64,000 bases of DNA, taken from positions 930,001-994,000 of the forward strand of contig JAHLKI010000008.1 in assembly GCA_025602905.1 (NCBI GenBank), in the 5' to 3' direction. Both the position numbers and the translations under genes were made by a program. The stretch is from Phlyctochytrium arcticum (lineage: Eukaryota > Chytridiomycota > Chytridiomycetes > Chytridiales > Chytridiaceae). Positions 22,870 through 32,935 of this stretch are shown in pieces. The first letter of the stretch is position 1. Each line of letters opens with the position of its first letter. Under the pieces are notes generated by a model. The model saw only the letters and a program-made list of their open reading frames with translations. It searched no databases and was not told where the DNA came from.

Positions 22870-23838
22870 GACTGTTCTTGGATACCACAAAAATCCCGAA
22901 AAGAGTACAAAACAACCAGATCGACCCTGACGCTGCTGTTCCCAAGTTTCCAGTGAGCCTTGAGTCTATGTCTGCCAGAGGTTTGCCTTGAATTTGAATT
23001 TTGTCAATTGCTCGCGGTCATCAAAGTCAAATCGAACTCGATATGGTCACGTGAGGCGCTTGTTCGCCAGGGTCTTGTTGGTCGGCCGTCCGACATCCGG
23101 TTTTTGCTCCTCCTCTTCCGCGATCGCCATATACGACGGGATTTAATCCATCCATCCATCCGTTGTCGAGGTTGGTATTGCATTTCTGGACCATCCGGCG
23201 TCATGTCCCTGTGTCGAGATTCTAGCTACTGGAAAGGAGTGTCGATGCATGTTTTGCAATTCTGGCAGCGACATTGTGAATGAGATCAGTGTACTTCAAG
23301 AGACTCCAAGAAACTTCCTACAGCAGACATGGGCGATTCGATAACGACAACAGAGTGCTCGTCGAACGAAAAAGTATGCTTTGATTATGGTGCACAACAC
23401 ATTTCACTGCTTCAAGACTCGGGACTGGTGGACAATGGCGTCCGGTTCTGTTGAGGAGGGTATGCATGAGGGTGATACCGAAATAGTCCCTCGACAGACC
23501 GCTGCACTCGCCAGCTCCGACACTCTTGACGGGCAGATACTCCCATCTAACGAACTCTGATTCTCAACATCGAAACTCGTCGGGAAGGCTCTTAGGAATC
23601 GTTACTTGCGTTCTATGGGTTGTGCTCTTATTCACACACTGCCTCACATCTCACGCAACGCCTCACACAGTATCTACTTCTCATCTTGAGAGTCAGAAAC
23701 TGTTGGTACTTGCAATGGGACGCAAAAACGACACTCCTATCGGGGCTATTGAGACTTGCGCACACTGACGGATGCCTTCTTTGTCCCAGCAACTTTTACT
23801 TACCGTTTGTCTTTTCGCAGATCCAATAATCCTGCAAA
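22870..23838. other. Divergent promoter region of KTI12 and RPS22
   Basis: No supported gene. Just before the RPS22 ATG, 'cgtttgtcttttcgcag' is a strong polypyrimidine-AG acceptor. The RPS22 leader is therefore probably spliced; I could not place the donor. Confidence 0.5.
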
Positions 23839-24552
23839 ATGGTTCGCATTTCCGTTCTTAACGACTGCTTGAAGAGCATTGTCAACGCCGAGAAGCGTGG
23901 CAAGCGCCAGGTCCTTGTCCGCCCTTCCTCCAAGGTCGTCGTCAAGTTCCTCTCTGTTATGCAACGTCACGGTGAGTGTCCCATTCCCCCCTTCACCGCA
24001 TTAGAGTAGTTTATTCGAAGTTATAACTGGACGCTCGTCGGACTCTATGAATGGTTGTCTTTTAATGCTTCGATACATTGAACGGTGGAGTATTTACAGC
24101 TGAGGCGTCCGCTTTCCCACGGCCCGAGGTTTTTCTACTCACCACATTTCTGGTTGGATTTTTGGCTGGGTTTTGGGAACGCAGACATCTTTTTATGCAA
24201 CATCATACTAAAAGTTTGTTCTTCCCATTCGCAGGCTACATTGGCGAGTTCGAAATCATTGACGATCACCGATCCGGAAAGATTGTCATTCAGCTCATCG
24301 GTCGTTTGAACAAGTGCGGTGTCATCTCCCCCCGCTTCAACGTCAAGCAGAAGGACATCGAGACCTGGATTAACAACCTTCTCCCATCCCGTCAATTCGG
24401 ATACATTGTCTTGACCACCTCTGCCGGTATCATGGACCACCAGGTAAGACTGATTTGCATAGCCTTTCTCGAGATTCTGTGTACTGACTTCCTATCTGCA
24501 GGAGGCTCGTCGCAAGGCTACCGGTGGCAAGATCCTTGGTTTCTTCTACTAG
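23839..24552 (+). CDS. RPS22: 40S ribosomal protein S22 (uS8, S15A)
   Basis: Three exons: 23839-23971, 24235-24443 and 24502-24552; 130 residues, the exact usual length. The protein starts '[14 protein letters not shown]', contains '[16 protein letters not shown]' and '[10 protein letters not shown]', and ends 'KILGFFY', all diagnostic of uS8. Intron 1 is 263 nt (GTGAGT...CGCAG), far longer than the 50-65 nt typical of this window; intron 2 is 58 nt. It is a component of the small ribosomal subunit body that binds 18S rRNA. Confidence 0.97.
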
Positions 24553-25111
24553 ATCTGTCGGAGTTGGTACGGCTTTGGTCGCGGAAGGCCACGCACTTTT
24601 TCGACACATGCGGATGTGGGAAAAGCACATTATCCCTTCCTGTATTTGACATGTATAGACTCTCCACATTGTCTGTCGCACAATACAGCTTCACATACGC
24701 TCATTATTTAACTGTTCTGATTACTTTTCCGTTTACAAAGTCGGTATTTTTGCCTTGAGGGTATCAACCTTCCTCGAGCCCCGAGCACCCATTTCCGAAG
24801 GACTCTTTGGATCTTTATTGCGAAAGATACCGTAAACGGTCAACGGGATTGGCTCAGAGGGCAGTGGTGGACCTGGTGGTTCCCAAAAAATCAATTCCTT
24901 GCTTGGAAAAGACATCTGCACCCAGATCTGCACCTGCGACAAGCCACTGAGGAGCCATGCGCCAGCCCTAACCCTGCAATTTGTCCCTTTTCGGCTTGGG
25001 AAGAAGCTTTGGGCCATCTGATGAAGCCAGGGTTTTTCCTTCCCCCTTCCGCCCGTCGCCAACTGCCTTTCGCCAACCTCGACTTTCAGCAACCACCACC
25101 ACCATCCCATT
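24553..25111. other. Intergenic
   Basis: 3' region of RPS22 and 5' region of the PIP-box gene. CT-rich DNA ('tccttcccccttccgcccgtcgcc') lies just before the next ATG. No gene seen. Confidence 0.5.
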
Positions 25112-25813
25112 ATGTCCATCACCGATTCCTTTGCCGCCGTCAAACGCGCGCGTCCTGCCCAGGATCAAGACAGCCTTGCGGGAGAAGTCTTTCGCGTGGC
25201 TTTCGAGTACTCTTCCCATCAACCCCGCCCTGAACACTCGACCCGAGATTCCGAGGGCCATGAACAGGCCATAACGTAAGTTGGCGAGGTTTCCTGTTTC
25301 CCTATACACATAGATGCTTTTCTGGGTGCGGCTACTGACTCTCGCGATTGCCTTTCTTTTTTTTTCTCGTCGCCATCTTGGATGCCACGCGCGTGACATT
25401 GTCGCTGAAATCGCCGGAATGATGCCGAAATTGAACACTTTCGGAATTCCAATATCCTGAACACTGGCAACGCTTTGCAATGCATCCCTTTCCCCATCCA
25501 CTCCAACGACACTTCTCGCAACACATACAGGGCCGGAGTGCGCACTCGCATGAACATGTATTACAACACCGACTCTCCCGAGCTGAAAGAATACATCCTG
25601 GAGCGACAGCAGCTCCACAATGCCCATCTTCTCCTGACTGCGTCTCGACGAGCAGCTGATTCTGCCGAGATTGCGCGTCGACAGACCATGCTTGAACAAG
25701 CCAAGATGGTGCGCCAGACTACCGACGTGTCGCCAGTCAAGTCTTCCAACACGCGCAAGCGATCAGGACAAACGCAAATTTCCGACTGGTTTACGACCGA
25801 TGCAGACTTTTAA
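25112..25813 (+). CDS. Small protein with C-terminal PIP box
   Basis: Two exons, 25112-25275 and 25531-25813, across a 255-nt intron (GTAAGT...ACATACAG); 148 residues. The N-terminus has a basic patch 'KRAR'. The middle is predicted helical ('SPELKEYILERQQLHNAHLLL' region, Ala/Arg/Gln-rich). The C-terminus reads KRSGQTQISDWF followed by six residues. QxxIxxWF is an exact PCNA-interacting-peptide consensus preceded by basic residues, as in replication and repair proteins. I do not recognise the rest. The inference is a small nuclear PCNA partner. Confidence 0.65.
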
Positions 25814-26447
25814 AGTATGTCAGCCTGAAGATCAAGGACCCCCACATCTGAAGCCGACATTTGTCCAGCAAATGCTCCAAGCATCGTCCCATTCACGTCG
25901 GCAGGCGGTTCCCCTGATCCCGTCCATTGCCTTGACCCACGACTGGTTCTTGTATTCAAGCCAATCGTGTCTACTGCTTCCCATAACTCTTTAGGTTAGT
26001 CATTTTCCAATTCTCTTTCTTCTTCTACATATCTTTTGGCCATGTGCTCCTTTGTTGTAATTTCCTTTTCCTTCACATCCTAATCACCCCCCCTTTTCCC
26101 CTCCCCCTAGTATCTGTTATGCCTAAACACTTTCTTCATTGATATCTTGTTACTTGTGACATTCGTGAAAACAATAAACTTACCTTTCAGTGTTGCTTGT
26201 AAAATGTTCCTATTTCGTTGCAGCTAGATGAAGAAATGAATGTTTATCCAATTTACGCAGCAAATAACTATACCGCTAACTCTAACTACAACACTGCCAC
26301 CTTGCTTCTTTCATGTGAAGTATCCCTCAACCGAAAATAGGGCGTCACCAGCATGCTTTTGTTAAATTCGGGCGAAAACCAGTTTTAGTTGCTAAAAATA
26401 CCCATCACTGAAAATCCCAAGCAAACAGTCTCCGACAGTGCCCCGGG
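25814..26447. other. Intergenic
   Basis: 3' region of the PIP-box gene. A pyrimidine-rich stretch lies at about 26000-26110. No coding frame with support. Confidence 0.5.
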
Positions 26448-26455
26448 TATAAATA
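26448..26455 (+). promoter_or_regulatory. TATA box
   Basis: TATAAATA in a GC-rich context ('ccccgggtataaatattagg'), 91 bp upstream of the ATG of the 66-residue gene. It is the clearest TATA element in the window. Confidence 0.65.
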
Positions 26456-26545
26456 TTAGGCAGCCGAAGCTGGAAACTTCCTTCATCGAAAACCATCATT
26501 GCATTCAGCACATTTTCAATACCAACTTACATTCTCATCGAAATC

Positions 26546-26746
26546 ATGAATACCGCCCCATCTACCTCTCGTCTCCTCTCCCGCTTTGCCATTCTCAAGC
26601 GAGCCAACATGATTGCACCGGCTCCTACCCCAAGTATTGCCCGACCCATCACACGGTCCCCGCGAAACATCACCATGATTGTCGGAGTCGGCAGTGCTGT
26701 CGTTGTATTGGGACAGGCCCTCGGCGAAGTCCAAGCTTGGTCTTAG
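26546..26746 (+). CDS. 66-aa protein, possible mitochondrial membrane protein
   Basis: An ATG frame behind a TATA box and a 'cattctcatcgaaatc' leader. The first 45 residues are Arg/Ser/Ala/Pro-rich with no acidic residue, like a mitochondrial presequence. Then comes one hydrophobic segment 'ITMIVGVGSAVVVLG' and a short tail. Family not recognised. The promoter position and composition argue for a real gene; the short length keeps confidence moderate. Confidence 0.5.
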   Translation: MNTAPSTSRLLSRFAILKRANMIAPAPTPSIARPITRSPRNITMIVGVGSAVVVLGQALGEVQAWS

Positions 26747-27736
26747 ACCATTTTGACATGCCAGGCGCTGCGCAAAACGCCTGGTCACCAGCGCAGTCTG
26801 AACTATCGTCGAGAGGCGATCACTTTCAGTAGGGAATACACCCTCCTATATTCTGTCCCTTTCAACATTTTGGATGCATTCCGATATCTCTGACATTTTT
26901 GTTTCTTGATACGTTCCTGTACCTATTGCCGTCTTACGTACTTTTTGTGCTCCTTCTCACAACCTTGTTATTCTCGTACACTTCTACCTATACCTAAACT
27001 AAAGATGCATCGCGACCTAGAATATATCTTGCTGCTCACACAGAACATAAGAGTCGTTGGTTGTTGATAAGTTTCTAGTGCGTTTCGGTTGTGTCCTTCG
27101 CATGGGGGAAATTTGGAGGCCCAGGGACGCAGGTGGATTTGTTAAATTTAAAGAGTGCAAAAGGGACCATCGCCGAGGTCAAATCAGTCTACCTGTGCAA
27201 AAATCCGGATGCTGTTTACACATTGTGGGAAGCTAGACTCCGCCGGGGCGGTCACTGTAGGCTTGGCAATCTTGAGTTTTTTTCATGAGATGCAACCATG
27301 CCCTTGCTTCAATAAGGAAATTCCTTTACGGGACGACTGCCCATTCTCTTGGCAACTTGGACAGGGTGCCTGAGGCATAAGTGTGGGCAAATACTGCGCA
27401 GCGCGCCAGAGGCCGCTTGTCTGCCAAGGAAGAAAGAGTCTTGTGTCGGCATAGACGATAACTGGTAGATACAGTTGGTTGGTGGAGAGCATGCAAGTCT
27501 TGTTCGATCTCGCTTCACACAGCAGAGAAAATACATATTGAAAGAGAGATCATATTTTAACGCTATCTACAAGGTAAGATGACAAAAAAAATTGAAGGGG
27601 CAGAGTATAAACGAGAAAAGTGGTATCTAGCGGACAGAGAGTATGTACAGAAAGAAGGTGGAAAGAGTAAATGTCTACAAGGCATGTTCGCTAAGTCGGG
27701 ATGAGAATGAGAGGGGAGGGGAGGAAGATGATTTCA
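26747..27736. other. Intergenic
   Basis: No supported gene in about 1 kb. The part below 27700 is likely the 3' untranslated region of the Reeler gene. Confidence 0.45.
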
Positions 27737-28531
27737 CTAGACAATCCAGGAAATAAAACCTACTGCGCCGACCGTGGCGGACGCAATAGTTCCAAAGAAC
27801 ATGGCAAGTTGGTTGAGGGTATTCCCTGCGTGGAGGGATAGCAGCGCCGATGAATCCGCAAAGAGTTGCTGGCTTCGTTTGCTCTTGTTCTTCTTCAGGC
27901 ACTTCTTTCCTCCCGCGGGCGTTGCGGGTGGGGCCGGGAGGTTTGTTGGGGCAGGGGCAGGAGATGGAGGAGTACCACCACCACCAACGGGTTGCACGGT
28001 GAGAATGTCGACGACTTGCCAGGGCTTTCCAGGAGATCCGTTGGCAATGGCTGCGTTAAAAGTGACGGGACCGATGTTGGTGGCGGGGGCAGTCCAGGTA
28101 AAGGCAATAGATTTGCCCTTGTCTTGTGCGTTGGCGTGTGTAATAGTGGATTCAGGGGCATCGTTGGCGATTCCGGCGGCAGCACAGGCAGAGGCAGTCT
28201 GAGCCCGGAATCCATTGACTGAACTAAACTTGCCGACATGCTGCTTGCTGTTGTTGGGAGCTGCCGTGGCATCATTGGCCGTACCGGGGGTCGCGTACAT
28301 CAGGACTCCTGCGATGCCGAGGGTACCCGAGATGGTCACTTCAAAGGTTTGGCCAGGGGTGTAGGTTTGTGATCCTGCTACCATCTTGTAGCCGCCGGCT
28401 GTCGAGGCTGCTTCGTGCTCTTTTGTGATGACGGCGGGGTTGATGGCGCATTTGGGGGCACCATTGGGAAGGGCGCTGGCGGTCGAGGCGAGCAGGAGGA
28501 GCGTGTAGGCCCAAGATGAGATGGAAGGCAT
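27737..28531 (-). CDS. Secreted or anchored Reeler (reelin) domain protein
   Basis: Single exon, 264 residues from the ATG at 28531; the frame further upstream begins only with a GTG. Residues 1-20 form a signal peptide ending 'TASA'. A Reeler-type domain follows: 'YTPGQTFEVTISG' near its start, a Cys at 'TASACAAAG', 'STITHANAQDKGKSIAFTW' (cut here by family spacing at the TH motif), then 'APATNIGPVTFNAAI'. This is the pattern of reelin N-terminal domains. A Pro/Ala linker and a basic 'KKCLKKNKSKR' patch lead to a C-terminal hydrophobic segment ('AMFFGTIASATVGAVGFI'), a transmembrane or GPI-anchor signal. The inferred location is the cell surface; the ligand is unknown. Confidence 0.8.
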   Translation of the reverse strand: MPSISSWAYTLLLLASTASALPNGAPKCAINPAVITKEHEAASTAGGYKMVAGSQTYTPGQTFEVTISGTLGIAGVLMYATPGTANDATAAPNNSKQHVGKFSSVNGFRAQTASACAAAGIANDAPESTITHANAQDKGKSIAFTWTAPATNIGPVTFNAAIANGSPGKPWQVVDILTVQPVGGGGTPPSPAPAPTNLPAPPATPAGGKKCLKKNKSKRSQQLFADSSALLSLHAGNTLNQLAMFFGTIASATVGAVGFISWIV

Positions 28532-29832
28532 GGTTGCTGAGTGTGATTGGGACTTTGGGGGTGTGGTGAGGGGGTTTGGGGGTTGATGTGATGTGAAATC
28601 TACAGAAGGAAATGCGGAGGGCACCCCTCCTTTTGAGAACCAGGGAGGGACCCCCGGCGGCGGAGGGGAAATCCATCTTTTGCAGCGGTGATTCTGCTAT
28701 GGCCGCTCGCCAAGAGCCAAGAAGACTCTGCAGACCCTAAGACTGACCCTTTCTGACTATTGACGCGCGGCGACCTGCTCTACGCGTCTGAAACACGCTC
28801 TTGGTAGGCCAAGACTGTAGAAAATTCGACGTTTTCTCATCATAGATCCACGCCCATTCATTCCATTATCGAACTTCAAGCTGATTGGGACACATGCACA
28901 TACTTGGGCTACCCTATTATTATATTTATTCAACATCACAACACATTCAATTTAAATTATCGCACGTATTTACCTGGCGCACGGAGCTCTCCAAGAAAAG
29001 AAACCATCCACCATCCCTCGGAAAAAGTCATTTCCAGCCATGCAACATACTGCAGTATGACCCAAAGATCGATATGCACGAGGTGTCGGGGGCCAAGAAG
29101 TACTTCTTGGCAGTTTGGTTTCAGGATTGTTCAAGATCCTTCCTGCGTGGCACAGTCAAGCACCCGAAAGCGGGCCACAAGTTTTGAATAGACAATTCTC
29201 GCACTCTGTCGTTACATCTGTACTGTATGTTCTGTGAAAAATGGCAACGCTGAAGACAGTTTTTCTTTCTGCTAAACCGCATTGACGATGGGAAAAATTG
29301 AAACCATGACTTTCGTAGTCGCGTCTGCAATCATCTGTATTCGATGCAAGTTACAAGCTATCCTATCGTCTTGATGAAATGTAACGGAGGATTTCCTCCA
29401 GTCTTTGCATATGCATGGTCTCAAGCAGAATCTGTCGTTCGTTTTATCTCCATTCTTCCGGCCGTCAAAATAATTTCCCACCAACAACCTCTACCAAATC
29501 TCCCTCGGTCCTCCCCACAATAGTGCATTTCTACTCGAGCAATATGAAAGAAAAAGCTACCCAGTCTACTTGTTCTCCATCTCTTTTTTGCTCGAGCTTC
29601 GAATATCACAACCTTCTACCCAAGAGAAGAACGACGAATTACAATGCTACGCGGAACTTTCAAGAACTCATCAGCTCAACAAACGAACCAACATCTGAGA
29701 TTACTGGAAACGCGAATTCCCAGCGATCGAGATCACCTTGTTTATTGATACTTCTACGAAAGGACTATGAAATCGTCCAGGGGGACCTGAGGTTGTCTAC
29801 GAACGCCCGGCCCCAGTGCGCATACAATGCCT
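28532..29832. other. Intergenic
   Basis: No recognisable gene. A 250-codon plus-strand frame that begins here and runs to 30167 lies antisense to likely exons of the next gene and is not supported. Confidence 0.45.
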
Positions 29833-30845
29833 TCATGCCATATGAGCTTGTTTCAAGCACAAAGAATCCGATCTTCGGGGAACGAAGGTTTTACTCTCCC
29901 AGGCCAAATTGTGGGAGAGGGAAAGTTCATGCAGGGTGGTGGGTCGGATACTATGTAGAAAATTTTGAGAGAGTTCAGATGCATAGAACCTTTAACAAAA
30001 GCATAGTTAACATTCCCAGGAACATTGAGAACATTATGCGATTACTCACCCGGGGCACATTGTGGCAGAGGGAAAGTTCATGCAGGACGGTGGCTCAGAT
30101 ACCATGTAGAAAACTTGGAGAGGGTTACAGACACATACAAGGCAGTAAATTCTCTCACAGTAAGTAAGCGCCGAAACGGCAGCCAATAGCCCCTTGGTAC
30201 CTTCCAATACCACAGTGTCTGCCAACTTGGATAAATCCGTATCGCTGACTTTAGCCAGTGCATGAAGCAAGTCTTTGGCAGCGCGAGAGACTCGATCGTA
30301 CTCGCTTGACTTCAGCAAGTCACAAACCCGAGCACGCAAAGTCTGCTCGCGCTTACTGGATAGCGGTCCACGCAAGTGATCAACAGAGTCGTCCAAATGG
30401 ACGATGCCCCATACAAGCCTACTTGAGGAATCCTTGACGAGATCATCGTAGGCGGCAGCTCTGTCGGGCGTCAATGTTGATGACAAGTATGCCTTTCGTG
30501 CTTTACGATGTTGCGCCACAATGCGATCTCTTAGTTCGTCCAGCTCAGTGAGGTCAGGAATATCGAGATGGTGGCCGTCCATCCCTTTAAGACGGCAAGG
30601 AATTTCAACGGCAATTGTTCTTGTGTCGGCATCCGTATCTGTACAATCCGGTTGTTGTGTATCTTTCCATTTTGCAAGCCCAGACCATTGCCCCTTACCG
30701 CCATCGAGTTGCTGGTTAGGAATGTCATCGTCAGAATTACTCTCGCGATAGTGCAAAGTTCGTTGATGAGCTTGCGCTCCCTTCGGTCGAGGCAAGCGCG
30801 TTCTGAATGCCGGTCTCGCCCGTTGCGGGAAGATGGCTCAAATCT
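29833..30845 (-). CDS. Unrecognised gene with duplicated terminal exon (partial 5' end)
   Basis: The main exon runs from about 30845 to a GTATGT donor after 'TYCERIYCL' near 30145. It encodes a charged, largely helical protein ('ELDELRDRIVAQHRKARKAYL', 'RAAKDLLHALAKV', cut by me into parts). No ATG is present before 'MDGHHLD', and a stop lies at about 30838, so the true start must be on an upstream exon not identified. Downstream, two 70-bp blocks (30050-30125 and 29905-29965) are similar. In one frame they encode 'TVLHELSLCHNVP' and 'TTLHELSLSHNLA', suggesting a duplicated exon. Function unknown; decay cannot be excluded. Confidence 0.4.
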
Positions 30846-31079
30846 CGTTGATCAATTCGGAATGCTGAATCGTAACGGACGTTCGGTCCCGAGGTAATTA
30901 GTTATGTCGGCACTTGACACAGTCTTTATTCAAAGGCATCACTGATTGGGAGGGGGAGGCCGCCTGCCGGCGGCCCAGGAAGATCTTCAAGTATATTTCA
31001 GACCACCCAGTGGACGAGTGCAAAACGTGATTTGCAAATCATGATTCTGATTTGGAGCTGCAGCCAAACGCGCCCCAAG

Positions 31080-31640
31080 ACTGCGCAAAATATCGTTTGG
31101 GTGGGGGGACAAAATCACATTTTAGAAAAGCGTTCCCGGTCACCCCGTGTAAGGATGGACATTTAAACCCAATTGGGTTGTGTACTTACCAAAGAAAGAA
31201 TTAAGTACGCCATTCTGGACTTCAAAGTGACCCTTCGTGTAGACTATGCGACCCGACCACACTAATGTTGGAACGCCGATACTACTCACATACCGTAGGG
31301 CCCCATGGCGGATAGTCATTGAATCCCAATCGGGATGCGCAATCGCCAAAAAGGAGAACAATCCGCCATTTTTGGACTTAAATGGGACCTCTCGTGTGCA
31401 GGTCGCGACCCACGCTACTCACAAGAATGTCGCGCTACCCTCACTACCGTACTCACAAAATATTCGATGCCGCGGGAGACTCCGCTCTTCGTCCGTATTC
31501 ATCCAAAAATATTTCCAATTCGGTTGTAAAACGCTCAAAAAAGGCTTAAAGATGTGAGCAGCCGGAGTCTTTCAGTACGTCGCAGGTTTTTAAGCGAGAA
31601 TCTCCGGCCGCGAAGCTTAGCATCATGGGAAAAACCAAGA
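31080..31640 (+). repeat. Dispersed repeat copy 2
   Basis: Plus-strand copy of the repeat at 1-540, from 'gactgcgcaaaatat' to 'cggccgcgaagcttagc'. It also carries the internal duplication around 'gtgcaggtcgcgaccc'. No coding content recognised. Confidence 0.7.
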
Positions 31641-32099
31641 AATCAACATTTTAGGAATCAGAACAGAAAAATTCGCGCAGACCGTGCAGGAGGAATAGCA
31701 TCTCTGACCTGGGCAATGCCGGGGGCAATGCGAAGAACCACTTTCTCGATCTGCATCCGGCTGGCTACCACGATGATGATAGCCCAGGTTCTTGGTGGTG
31801 GTCTCCACCGGTCGGGCAGCGCTGGTCGCACTTAATCAAGGTCTGTCTGTCCACATAAATTCTCAGCGGCACTTGCTGAACAAAGTAAAATTATGATATT
31901 TCGTTGATGGTCGTTCCAAGCATGAGGGAAAGCCACCGCTTTCGTGTACGATGCGATGCATCAAGAGCCTCCAAGTTGTTCAGATTGGAAATTTTGATCA
32001 AATGTAACGAAGGATGTCCGGTTTTCGCTGATACAGTTAATCCAGTTCCTTGCGGGCCTACCCAATGGCAGACAAAAGAGACCACCCTCCAATCTTCTG

Positions 32100-32470
32100 C
32101 TCGCATTGTTCAAAACGCGAGACTGCGCAAAATATCTTTTGGCCCGGTTTGGGTGGCAGCCAATATATGTGAAAAAGTTCAGTTTTCGAACGCGTACCCT
32201 ATAAAAGATGGTCATTTAATGTTGGATGCCGCGGAAGACCCCCTCTCAGTCCGTATCCATCCAAAAATGTTCCCAACTTGGTCACAAAAACGCTGAAAAG
32301 AGGCTTGAAGTTGTGAACACCCCGAGTCTTCCAGTACCTTGCAGGTTTTTAAGCGAAAATCCTCGGCCGCCAAGCTTAGCACCAACGGCCCGCTGGGAAA
32401 AAATTCGGAAATATGGTTTTACCCATCAGAACAGAAAACTTCGGGCGGATCGCGCAGGGTAGACTGTCAT
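32100..32470 (+). repeat. Dispersed repeat copy 3
   Basis: Contains the same start ('gactgcgcaaaatat') and end block ('cggccgccaagcttagc') as the copies at 1-540 and 31080-31640, but lacks the internal 200-bp duplication, so it is shorter. The stretch 31640-32100 between copies 2 and 3 holds no gene. Confidence 0.68.
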
Positions 32471-32935
32471 ATAGTATCTCGAAAAAGCTGAGTCGGATAA
32501 ACCTGGGCAGTGCGGAGAATTCACTTCTTGCATCCGGCTTTGTTTGAAATATAGTACCTGGCATCGTCCAAAATCAAACTCGGAAGCGTCAATCTCCATC
32601 TCTTGCTTTATAGAGCCAGAACCGGTCGTCTTTGGCCTGCTGGAAACATTTACGCTGTTTCACTCAAACAACGGTTCCGTAGGCGAGTGAACAGTTGATA
32701 AACGCCCAGATAAACGCCAGCGTCTGTGCAAACAATAAAAGTGCGCAGTTATAAAGACAGATCATTGCTTGGGATAAGGTATCAACAATGAATGTGCAAG
32801 AAAAGTAGCAGATACAAACGTACAATGAGATATCAACAATCAAGGTGGATGGTTGAGTCACAGACAGCAATCGTAGCACCTGGTGGATGACCTGCAAAAA
32901 GTAATGACAGCATTACAAGGTGGGAAAAAAAAAGA
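32471..32935. other. Intergenic
   Basis: A hydrophobic minus-strand frame of about 77 residues (32897-32664) lacks an ATG start. It could be an exon, since 'ttttgcag' lies at its beginning, but nothing else supports it. Confidence 0.4.

Noticed and set aside
29415..30167. 250-codon plus-strand frame
   Set aside because: Composition is random, and it overlaps antisense the duplicated exons and main exon of the minus-strand gene.
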